DNA from: JAAYBY01 sp964654125 | GTDB lineage: Bacteria; Bacillota; Clostridia; Saccharofermentanales; UBA5734 | Length of the DNA: 14,134 nucleotides | Direction: 5' to 3' | Assembly: GCA_964654125.1 (NCBI GenBank) | Contig: CAZZGG010000065.1 | Coordinates: forward strand, 1 to 14,134 | In this document: piece after piece, positions 1-5,611 of the stretch | How the letters are laid out: each line of letters opens with the position of its first letter | How positions within the stretch are numbered: the stretch's first letter is position 1 | The notes under the pieces: model-generated | Told to the model about the DNA's origin: nothing | Database searches by the model: none | What the model saw: only the letters and a program-made list of their open reading frames with translations | Translations under genes and position numbers: made by a program

Positions 1-282
1 GAAGTGCTGCCTTTTTTGGATATGGTGCTGCTCATGACGGTTAATCCGGGTTATGGCGGACAAAAGTATATCCCGGGTATGGAAGATAAGATCAGGCGGC
101 TGCGCCAGATGCTGGATAGCCAGGACCGGCCCATCCACCTGCAGATTGATGGTGGTCTTTCTGCGGCTAACATCAAGCAGAATGTGGCTGCTGGGGCCAA
201 TATGATTGTGGCTGGCAGTGCTGTTTTTGGTCAGGCTGATCCGGCTGAGGCCATCCGCCAAATGAGATTATGCTCTCGGTAA
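1..282 (+). CDS. rpe: Ribulose-phosphate 3-epimerase, C-terminal part (5' end outside window)
   Basis: This enzyme interconverts D-ribulose 5-phosphate and D-xylulose 5-phosphate in the cytoplasmic pentose phosphate pathway. The reading frame is open from base 1, so the gene starts upstream. The 93 visible residues are the C-terminal part of a roughly 220-residue TIM barrel. The family landmarks are seen in order: MTVNPGYGGQ (the loop after a core strand), LQIDGGL with the Asp expected to bind the catalytic metal, and GANMIVAGSAVFG, the phosphate-binding turn near the C-terminus. The stop TAA at 280-282 lies 13 bases inside the following thiN frame, so the two are probably translationally coupled. 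The rpe-thiN order, usually with rsgA upstream, is common in Bacillota. Partial only because of the window edge. Confidence 0.95.
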   Translation, partial: EVLPFLDMVLLMTVNPGYGGQKYIPGMEDKIRRLRQMLDSQDRPIHLQIDGGLSAANIKQNVAAGANMIVAGSAVFGQADPAEAIRQMRLCSR

Positions 283-938
283 TTGTCCTGGCTGGAGATA
301 TCCTGGATGATCGCTCCTGCAGCCGCTGGCTGCAGGAGGCCGATGATATTATCTGTGCCGATGGCGGGGCCCGCCACCTGCAGCGCCTGGGCATCCTGCC
401 CGACTTGCTGCTGGGTGACCTTGATTCGATCGATGACCTGGCCCTGGCCTGGCTGCGCAAGCACAGTGTGCCGGTGGAGCGCCATCCGGTGGTTAAGGAT
501 GAGACTGATGCCCAGCTGGCCCTGCTGCGGGCAATTGAGCGTAAGCCGGCCCGCGAACCGGAACAAGGTATTATCATCCTGGGTGCTTTGGGCAGCCGGC
601 CAGACCATGTCCTGGCCACCCAGTTAATGGCGGCCAGGCTGGCAGAAAAAAACCGGGCTATCTTGCTCAGCGACGGGCAAAGCCGCATCTACAGCCTGGT
701 TGGCGGTCAGACCATCCAAATCAGTTTAAGCCAGGCGGGGGCCTGGCTTGTTTCTGTTTTGGCGATTAGTGAAAAGATCACGGGTCTTTCTTATACTGGC
801 CTGGAATATAAGCTGACTGGTGCCACTTTGCTGGCCGGGGACAGCAGGGGAGTCAGCAATCGCCTGGCCCCAAGAGGCCAGGCGACGGTCAGCCTAAAGG
901 AAGGGCGGGCACTGGTTGTGGTCACGCCACAAGATTAG
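270..938 (+). CDS. thiN: Thiamine pyrophosphokinase
   Basis: The product transfers pyrophosphate from ATP to thiamine to give thiamine pyrophosphate, the cofactor of transketolase and 2-oxoacid enzymes. At 222 residues it has the usual length. The catalytic-domain motifs are present: ADGGA (30-34), GDLDS (49-53), KDETD followed by A-x-L-A-L (76-85), and GALGSRPDH (105-113); the family more often has GGR where this protein has GSR. The rest (about 135-222) is a beta-rich thiamine-binding domain. The ATG at 270 lies inside rpe, overlapping by 13 bases, and has only a weak GAGG-like ribosome binding site, which fits coupling to rpe. The TAG stop (936-938) overlaps the stop of the convergent aminotransferase. 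No terminator is seen between the two. Confidence 0.93.
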   Translation: MLSVIVLAGDILDDRSCSRWLQEADDIICADGGARHLQRLGILPDLLLGDLDSIDDLALAWLRKHSVPVERHPVVKDETDAQLALLRAIERKPAREPEQGIIILGALGSRPDHVLATQLMAARLAEKNRAILLSDGQSRIYSLVGGQTIQISLSQAGAWLVSVLAISEKITGLSYTGLEYKLTGATLLAGDSRGVSNRLAPRGQATVSLKEGRALVVVTPQD

Positions 939-2110
939 ACCAGGCCATAGCTTTGCCCGATAGCTTGAAAGGCTTTGGCTGAGCCGAGGATGGTTTTTTC
1001 GGGGACTGCGAAGCAGAGGCGGAAGAAACCGGCAAAGGCAAAGGCGCTGCCCGGCACCAGCAGGATGTGCTGGCCCGCGCATTTTCGGGCAAAGGCCTGG
1101 TCATCCGGATCGGGGCAGGCCGGGAAGAGATAGAGGCCGCCGGCTGGCCGATTGACTTTAAAGCCGGCCTCTTGCAGGACGCTTGTTAACAAATCGCGTC
1201 TTTTTTCGTATTGGGCCAGGTCGACCTTGGCCGCAATGGCCTGGCCGATCACTTCCTGGAAGAGGGCCGGGGCGTTGACAAAGCCCAGGATCCTGTTGCA
1301 GTAGACAGCGGCCTGGCTGATTTCCGTTGCAGCTGTACAGTTGGGGCTGACCACCACACAGCCGATTCTTTCGCCGGGTAAGGAGAGCGATTTACTCCAG
1401 CTAGTGCAGATGATGGCATTTTTGATAAAAGCCAGGGTGGGCGGTGTTTTAGCTCCGTCATAGACCAGGTCGGCATAGGGTTCGTCGGAGAGGACATAAA
1501 TAGTCTGGGGCAGGGAGAGTAAAAGTTCATTGATGGCTAAAAGCGACTCCTTGGGGTATATGACGCCAGAGGGGTTATTGGGTGAGTTTATGATGATAGC
1601 CTTGGTGCGAGCCGTTATAGAGGCAGCCAAGGCCTTTAGATCGGGCAGGAGACTTTCCTTGTCGCAGGCGACTACAACAGGCACACCGCCATGGTTATCT
1701 ATGTAGGAGAGGTATTCAAAAAAGAAGGGGGCCAGCACGATGACTTCATCACCGGGATCGAGCAGGGCCTTGAGGCTGATATTTAAGGCACCGGCAGCTC
1801 CGACTGTCATGCAGACATTATCTGCTGGTATATCCAGGCCAGCCAGGCGGCTGTGCAGGTCAGCCACGGTTTGCCTGACATGGGCATGGCCGCTATTACT
1901 CATATAGCTGTGCAGGCCGGGCCGGGGCTGATTGACCAATCTGGCCAGGGCTTCGTTAACAGCAGCAGGTGGCTCTAAATCGGGGTTGCCCAGGCTGAAG
2001 TCATAGACATTTTCCGGTCCGTGCAGTTCCTTGAGGCGTTTGCCTTCTTCGAACATCTGGCGGATCATGGAGCCTTTTTGCATGTTTTCCTGGATTTTTT
2101 TAGCTATCAT
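935..2110 (-). CDS. PLP-dependent class I/II aminotransferase (COG0436 type)
   Basis: This is a fold-type I pyridoxal-phosphate aminotransferase of 391 residues, a normal length. Visible elements are YDFSLGNPDLEPP (36-48, substrate-side N-terminal segment), NSPNNPSG (175-182, with the conserved Asn), SDEPY (208-212, Asp for the pyridine nitrogen and Tyr for O3'), SWSKSLSLPGERIG (237-250, with Lys240 as Schiff-base lysine and Arg248 for the phosphate) and GFFRLCF (361-367, with the Arg expected to bind the substrate carboxylate). The amino donor and acceptor cannot be deduced; an aspartate/alanine/aromatic type is plausible. The ATG at 2110 follows an AAAGGA-type site with good spacing. It lies 24 bases downstream of the DUF554 gene on the same strand, so the two are probably one transcript. 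Its 3' end overlaps thiN by 4 bases. Confidence 0.9.
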   Translation of the reverse strand: MIAKKIQENMQKGSMIRQMFEEGKRLKELHGPENVYDFSLGNPDLEPPAAVNEALARLVNQPRPGLHSYMSNSGHAHVRQTVADLHSRLAGLDIPADNVCMTVGAAGALNISLKALLDPGDEVIVLAPFFFEYLSYIDNHGGVPVVVACDKESLLPDLKALAASITARTKAIIINSPNNPSGVIYPKESLLAINELLLSLPQTIYVLSDEPYADLVYDGAKTPPTLAFIKNAIICTSWSKSLSLPGERIGCVVVSPNCTAATEISQAAVYCNRILGFVNAPALFQEVIGQAIAAKVDLAQYEKRRDLLTSVLQEAGFKVNRPAGGLYLFPACPDPDDQAFARKCAGQHILLVPGSAFAFAGFFRLCFAVPEKTILGSAKAFQAIGQSYGLV

Positions 2111-2134
2111 GGAGCTTTCCTTTCCGGCTGTCCG

Positions 2135-2818
2135 CTAGAACAACCTGAGCAACAAGTAATATACTAGAGGAATGAAGATGGCTGGCAGCATGTTGCCAAT
2201 GCGCATTTTTTTCAGTTGCAGTTGGTTGATACCGATGGCCATGATGATGACACCACCGACAGCGGATAGTTCCAAGAGGACCTGGCTGTCAAAGAGCGGG
2301 CGCAGCTGGCCGGCCAGGAGGGTTAAGAGTCCTTCGTAGATGAGGACTGCCAGGGCGGAAAAGGCCACCCCGATACCCATGGTTGAGGTAAAGAAGATGG
2401 AGAAGACCCCGTCCAAGACAGATTTGGCGAAAAGGGTGGTGTGATTACCGGCCAGGCCGCTCTCAATCGAGCCGACTATAGCCATGGAACCGACACAGAA
2501 GATGAGGCTGGCTGTGACAAAACCCTGGGCCAGGTTACTTTCACTACCGACCAGGCGTCTTTCCAGCCGGCGGGCCCCGATATTGAGGCGCTGCTCCAGA
2601 CGCAGCATTTCGCCCAGATAACTGCCCAGGACGAGACTGATCAGCAAAAGTAATATCTCTTCAGTCTTGATTGCCCCGATAATCCCGATAACAAGCACAC
2701 AAAGGGCCGTCACATTCGTGATGGCCTGGCGCACCCTGGGCCGGATACCTTTTTTCAGCACCAAGCCCAGCAGTGAGCCTAAAACTATGGATCCTGTATT
2801 GACAAATACTCCCAGCAT
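2135..2818 (-). CDS. DUF554 family integral membrane protein (YdfK/YqgA-like)
   Basis: This is a polytopic membrane protein of 227 residues, matching the DUF554 family in length and opening. The start MLGVFVNTGSIVLGSLLG is close to the family's typical N-terminus (short, then an Asn, small residues and a GSLLG-like turn). Hydrophobic segments are seen at about 5-21, 32-50, 54-72, 95-120, 129-170 (probably two passes), 181-200 and 209-227. Basic residues such as KKGIRPRVR (22-30) and RRLERRL (83-89) lie in the loops between. Function is not established for the family; it has been suggested to be a transporter. A GGAG sits only 2-3 bases from the ATG, shorter than ideal. It is first in a probable two-gene transcript with the aminotransferase and divergent from the MNT gene. 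Confidence 0.88.
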   Translation of the reverse strand: MLGVFVNTGSIVLGSLLGLVLKKGIRPRVRQAITNVTALCVLVIGIIGAIKTEEILLLLISLVLGSYLGEMLRLEQRLNIGARRLERRLVGSESNLAQGFVTASLIFCVGSMAIVGSIESGLAGNHTTLFAKSVLDGVFSIFFTSTMGIGVAFSALAVLIYEGLLTLLAGQLRPLFDSQVLLELSAVGGVIIMAIGINQLQLKKMRIGNMLPAIFIPLVYYLLLRLF

Positions 2819-2994
2819 TACTCCAACCAGTCTTACAATTTGTTATGCATCTTACCACACGAGACTGGGGAAGGAAAGCAGGCGGGTTTACCAAATACAT
2901 ATAAATGGTGTAAATGTGTTAATATAATATGTGTGAACTATTGAATTGCGCTTTAGATTTACCAATGAAGCTAAATAAATAATGAGGTGATGGC
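2819..2994. promoter_or_regulatory. Divergent AT-rich intergenic region, with a possible -10 for the MNT gene
   Basis: These 176 bases separate the divergent DUF554 and nucleotidyltransferase genes. A perfect TATAAT lies at 2923-2928 on the plus strand, with no good TTGACA-like element 16-18 bases upstream. A ribosome binding site, GAGGTGA, lies at 2984-2990 before the ATG at 2995. A promoter for the minus-strand gene must also lie here but I cannot place it. No ORF or RNA gene is seen. Confidence 0.4.
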
Positions 2995-3330
2995 ATGATT
3001 TATACAATTGATCAGCTGAAAAAGCGCATCTTGCCAGTTGCACAAAAACATGATTTGCGTGCTGTATTCATCTTTGGCTCATACGCCCGTAATGAAGCAA
3101 GTGAAGAGAGTGATGTTGATATCCTGATAGACAGGGAAGGATCTAGTGTCCGTACTCTTTTTGATATAGGCGGACTTTATAATGAGCTATGTGAAAGTAT
3201 TGGCAAGGAAGTAGATTTACTGACGACCCAGGCATTGTTTGAGGAAAGTACAAGAGAAAGAACACCATGGTTTTTTGATCAAGTGCTGCTGGAACGCCTA
3301 GTTATTTACGAAAGAGATGAAAAGATATAG
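2995..3330 (+). CDS. MNT-type minimal nucleotidyltransferase (MntA-like), orphan
   Basis: This is a stand-alone nucleotidyltransferase-fold protein of 111 residues, the usual size for MntA-like proteins. The signature GS-x10-DxD is exact: GSYAR at 28-32 and SDVDILID at 39-46, with Asp40 and Asp42 as metal ligands. A third Asp is present in KEVDLLT (71-77). All three catalytic positions are kept, so the protein should be active. In characterised MntA-HepT pairs such a protein AMPylates and neutralises a HEPN toxin encoded next to it. Here no HEPN (DUF86) gene follows: the next 160 bases have no credible ORF and run into the infC promoter. The upstream neighbour is the unrelated DUF554 gene. 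Base composition is more AT-rich than the flanking genes, hinting at acquisition. The substrate is unknown. Confidence 0.85.
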   Translation: MIYTIDQLKKRILPVAQKHDLRAVFIFGSYARNEASEESDVDILIDREGSSVRTLFDIGGLYNELCESIGKEVDLLTTQALFEESTRERTPWFFDQVLLERLVIYERDEKI

Positions 3331-3393
3331 CTTCTGCTTGATCAGTCTCTATATGAATATGTTGCATTTAGATACGTGCTCGAAAATTTCGAC

Positions 3394-3422
3394 TTGACAA
3401 TCCTGTTAACTCTCTGTAAACT
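3394..3422 (+). promoter_or_regulatory. Sigma-A type promoter for the infC operon
   Basis: A perfect TTGACA at 3394-3399 and TAAACT at 3417-3422 are separated by exactly 17 bases. Transcription would begin near 3429, giving a leader of about 130 bases before infC. It is the only good promoter seen between the MNT gene and infC. Confidence 0.75.
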
Positions 3423-3428
3423 ATCAAG

Positions 3429-3558
3429 TTGTAACAAGCAGAAGCATCCGCTTCTCACCTCAAGCTTAAGTGAAGAGGTTCATTACTGATTTGTGGGATA
3501 CTTTCCCCCGTTTAGTAGAGCGGATGCCATGCATCGGCTTATTTTTATTAGGGGGTGT
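3429..3558 (+). promoter_or_regulatory. L20-type leader (attenuator) of infC-rpmI-rplT
   Basis: The leader carries mutually exclusive structures. A hairpin AGAAGC-atcc-GCTTCT lies at 3440-3455 and a smaller ACCTC/GAGGT stem at 3457-3479. The segment GCATCCGCT (3444-3452) is also perfectly complementary to AGCGGATGC (3519-3527), which is the 5' arm of the terminator hairpin just before infC. Long-range pairing of these two segments would therefore block the terminator. In Bacillus subtilis, L20 binds the infC leader and causes premature termination; the gene order and the switch seen here fit that mechanism. In addition CCCCC at 3505-3509 can pair with the GGGGG of the infC ribosome binding site (3551-3555). 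That L20 binds this particular leader is inference. Confidence 0.75.
3518..3546 (+). terminator. Intrinsic terminator (attenuator) in the infC leader
   Basis: The stem runs from AGCGGATGC (3519-3527) over a CAT loop to GCATCGGCT (3531-3539). It has one G-G mismatch, can be extended by a G-U pair at 3518/3540, and is followed by ATTTTTATT. It ends only about 15 bases before the infC start, so read-through is needed to express IF3, L35 and L20. Its 5' arm is the partner of 3444-3452 in the alternative fold. Confidence 0.7.
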
Positions 3559-3561
3559 ATT

Positions 3562-4086
3562 ATTATCAGCAGGCAAAGCAGTGGTCTTCTGATCAATGAG
3601 CAGATCAGGTTCCAAAAAGTGCGTCTAATTGACAGTGAAGGCAAGATGGTTGGTGTAGTACCGATCGGTGAAGCCAGGCAAAAGGCTGAAGAGCAAGGAT
3701 TGGATCTGGTTCTGATCAATGCTCAGGCAGATAATCCAGTCTGCAAGATCATGGATTATGGCAAGCATATGTTTGAACTTGCTAAAAAAGAACGTGAAGC
3801 CAAGAAAAACCAGAAGACGACAGAGGTCAAAGAAGTCGGCATCAGGCTGACAACAGAAGAGCATGATTTGGGATACAAGACAAAAAACGCCTGCCGTTTC
3901 CTTAAAGATGGCGATCGTGTCAAGGTGGTGATCAGGTTTCGTGGCCGCGAGATGGCGTATACCAGCCGTGGTTATGATGTCATGCGCAAGTTTGCCGCAA
4001 CCTGTGCCGAGTTCGGCCAGATCGACAGGGATCCGCGCGTTGAGGGCCGCAATATGGTCATGTACCTTGCCCCGAAGAAAAACTAA
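3562..4086 (+). CDS. infC: Translation initiation factor IF-3 (ATT start proposed)
   Basis: IF-3 binds the 30S subunit, prevents premature 50S joining and checks start-codon and initiator-tRNA selection. The two-domain pattern is clear: an N-terminal domain opening with LLINEQIR, a lysine-rich helical linker (around MFELAKKEREAKKNQK), then a C-terminal domain with VKVVIRFRGREMAYTSRG. The frame is open back to a GTG at 3493, but that would include the attenuator. The only good ribosome binding site is AGGGGG (3550-3555), followed by ATT ATT ATC at 3559-3567. I place the start at the ATT at 3562 (spacing 6), giving 174 residues, the normal size. infC is classically a gene with a rare AUU start, which feeds back on IF-3 level. 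ATT 3559 or ATC 3565 are alternatives. Confidence 0.9.
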   Translation: MISRQSSGLLINEQIRFQKVRLIDSEGKMVGVVPIGEARQKAEEQGLDLVLINAQADNPVCKIMDYGKHMFELAKKEREAKKNQKTTEVKEVGIRLTTEEHDLGYKTKNACRFLKDGDRVKVVIRFRGREMAYTSRGYDVMRKFAATCAEFGQIDRDPRVEGRNMVMYLAPKKN

Positions 4087-4098
4087 AGTGGACTAGAA

Positions 4099-4122
4099 GG
4101 CCGGACCTGGAAAGGTCCGGCC
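4099..4122 (+). other. Perfect GC-rich stem-loop between infC and rpmI
   Basis: GGCCGGACCT (4099-4108) and AGGTCCGGCC (4113-4122) form a perfect 10-bp stem with a GGAA tetraloop of the stable GNRA class. No T-run follows (ATAATAAG), so it is not a normal intrinsic terminator. It may be an mRNA processing or stability element that sets the ratio of IF-3 to the ribosomal proteins. The rpmI ribosome binding site AGGAGG (4132-4137) lies just beyond it. Confidence 0.6.
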
Positions 4123-4145
4123 ATAATAAGCAGGAGGACAGGCAA

Positions 4146-4343
4146 ATGCCAAAGCAGAAAACACACAGCTCATCAAAGAAGAGATTTAAGGTTACCGGTA
4201 CCGGCAAAGTGCTGCGGGCGCAGGCTTATAGGAAGCATATCCTGACAAAAAAGACGACTAAGCGCAAACGTAATCTGCGCAAGTCGGCGCTTGTTTCAGA
4301 TGCTGAACAAGCCAACATACGTCAGCTCATTCCTTATAAATAA
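4146..4343 (+). CDS. rpmI: 50S ribosomal protein L35 (bL35)
   Basis: This small basic protein of the large ribosomal subunit has 65 residues, exactly the family's size. It begins PKQKTHSSSKKRFKVTGTGK, the hallmark bL35 N-terminus with its K-T-x-S-x-x-K-R-F pattern, and continues with a basic patch (KKTTKRKRNLRK) and the ending IRQLIPY. The start ATG has an AGGAGG site 8 bases upstream. It is the second gene of the infC operon, 59 bases after infC and 37 bases before rplT, and lies downstream of the leader attenuator, so its level should follow L20 feedback. Confidence 0.97.
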   Translation: MPKQKTHSSSKKRFKVTGTGKVLRAQAYRKHILTKKTTKRKRNLRKSALVSDAEQANIRQLIPYK

Positions 4344-4380
4344 GCAGGCAGTAACCTAGCACTTAACGGAGGGTATACAA

Positions 4381-4734
4381 ATGACAAGAGTAAAAAGGTC
4401 GGTTAGAGCAAGAGCTCGCCATAAAAAGGTCTTAAAGCAGGCCAAGGGTTATTTTGGCCACAAGAGCAGGGTTTTCCGGGTCGCCAACCAGCAGGTTATG
4501 AAATCCCTCGACTATGCCTATCGCGACAGGCGCAATAAAAAGCGGGAATTCCGCAGGCTCTGGATCACCCGGATCAATGCGGCTGCCCGCATGAACGGCC
4601 TCTCTTACAGCCGTTTCATGAACGGCCTGGGCCGGGCCAGCATCGCTCTGGACCGCAAGGTTCTGGCCGACATAGCAGTGACAGATCCAGCCGGATTTAC
4701 TGAGCTGTGTGAAAAAGCCAAAGCGGCTTTATAA
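4381..4734 (+). CDS. rplT: 50S ribosomal protein L20 (bL20)
   Basis: L20 binds 23S rRNA early in large-subunit assembly and in Firmicutes and enterobacteria also represses its own operon. The 117 residues match the family. The N-terminus TRVKRSVRARARHKKVLKQA is the typical basic extension; it is followed by the GYFG..S..FR..NQQVMKSL..AYRDRRNKKREFR core and RLWITRINAAAR..G..YS.F, with the regulatory C-terminal globular domain in the second half. The ribosome binding site CGGAGGG (4367-4373) is well spaced. It is the last of the three classical genes of this operon and the presumed ligand of the leader at 3429-3558. Confidence 0.97.
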   Translation: MTRVKRSVRARARHKKVLKQAKGYFGHKSRVFRVANQQVMKSLDYAYRDRRNKKREFRRLWITRINAAARMNGLSYSRFMNGLGRASIALDRKVLADIAVTDPAGFTELCEKAKAAL

Positions 4735-4760
4735 AAAAGTTCAAACATGTAACTATGCTT

Positions 4761-4785
4761 TAGGGACGGGCCTGGCCCGTCCTTA
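4761..4785 (+). other. Stem-loop after rplT, weak or non-terminating
   Basis: GGACGGGC (4764-4771) and GCCCGTCC (4775-4782) form a perfect 8-bp stem over a CTG loop. It can be extended to 11 bp with a G-U and two A-T pairs (4761-4785). The following bases are AGTATAAGGG with no T-run, so termination should be inefficient. It may protect the ribosomal mRNA 3' end while letting some transcription continue into the methyltransferase gene. Confidence 0.5.
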
Positions 4786-4814
4786 AGTATAAGGGCAAGA
4801 AAAGGAGCCAAGAG

Positions 4815-5597
4815 GTGGCCAAACTGATCAGCAGCCGCCATAATGAGCAATATAAGGACTGGTATACCATCAGTCGGACCAGCCGGGGTAAAAAGACAGG
4901 CCGGATCTATCTAGAAGGCCTGCGCCTTTGCCAGACAGCCCTGGCAGCAGGCATCGAGGTGGAAGCAGTCCTGCTGGCCGAGACGGCAGGAGAAAAGTAT
5001 ACTGACTTGATTCCGGACCAGCTTCCAACCTGGTATTTATCAGACCAGCTCTTTGCCAGCCTGGCTGACACCAAAAATCCCCAGGGCCTGGCTCTGGTCT
5101 GCCGGACACCTGCCGAAAGGTCCATTCCAGAAGTCCCTCTTGCTGACGGGCTCTATCTGCTGGCTGACCAGATCATGGATCCAGCCAACCTGGGCACCAT
5201 GATCAGGACAGCTGCCGCCTTTGGCTTCAGCGCAGTCCTGACAACAGCCGGCACAGTCTGGCCTTACAACCAGAAGCTGCTTAGGGCCACTATGGGAGCA
5301 GTCTTCCTGCTGCCCATCCTGAGCTTTCCCGACCTGGCCGCAGCTGTGGCCTGGCTGAAGGCAGGCGGCCTGCCAGTTTACGTGGCAGACGCCAAGGGCG
5401 AGCTGGCGGCAAGTAGGCTGCCAGGCGGCGGCAGTGCCCTCTTAATCGGCAATGAAGCCCACGGGATCAGTAAAGAGGCCAGGAGGCTGGCCACGAAAAC
5501 AGTGCATATACCAATGCCAGGCCGCACAGAATCACTTAACGCTGCAGCGGCCATGGCAGTGTTAGCTTATGAAATGATGCAAAAACGCATACAATAA
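4815..5597 (+). CDS. SpoU/TrmH-family RNA 2'-O-ribose methyltransferase
   Basis: This is a SAM-dependent SPOUT-class enzyme, probably acting on 23S rRNA; the exact nucleotide is unknown. In its 260 residues an N-terminal substrate-binding domain (1-100, opening with the typical ISSRHN..YKD) precedes the knotted catalytic domain. The three family motifs are visible: DPANLGTMIRTAAAFG (122-137) with the conserved Asn and Arg, ALLIGNEAHGIS (208-219) and HIPMPGRTESLNAAAAMAV (231-249), the last two forming the SAM-binding knot. I chose the GTG at 4815 because AAAGGAG (4801-4807) is 7 bases upstream. A methyltransferase of this kind directly after rplT is common in Bacillota. Only 14 bases separate it from acn, so the two are probably co-transcribed. 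Confidence 0.92.
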   Translation: MAKLISSRHNEQYKDWYTISRTSRGKKTGRIYLEGLRLCQTALAAGIEVEAVLLAETAGEKYTDLIPDQLPTWYLSDQLFASLADTKNPQGLALVCRTPAERSIPEVPLADGLYLLADQIMDPANLGTMIRTAAAFGFSAVLTTAGTVWPYNQKLLRATMGAVFLLPILSFPDLAAAVAWLKAGGLPVYVADAKGELAASRLPGGGSALLIGNEAHGISKEARRLATKTVHIPMPGRTESLNAAAAMAVLAYEMMQKRIQ

Positions 5598-5611
5598 GGA
5601 GGATCGGCTTT

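Noticed and set aside
3331..3420. HEPN (DUF86) toxin gene or remnant after the MNT gene
   Set aside because: The three plus frames give only short peptides (an ATG at 3319 reads 26 codons) without the HEPN R-x4-6-H motif or any similarity I recognise.
3493..3561. Extended N-terminus of IF-3 from a GTG at 3493
   Set aside because: It would translate through the attenuator hairpin, has no ribosome binding site, and adds residues not found in IF-3. The site at 3550-3555 points to the ATT/ATC codons.
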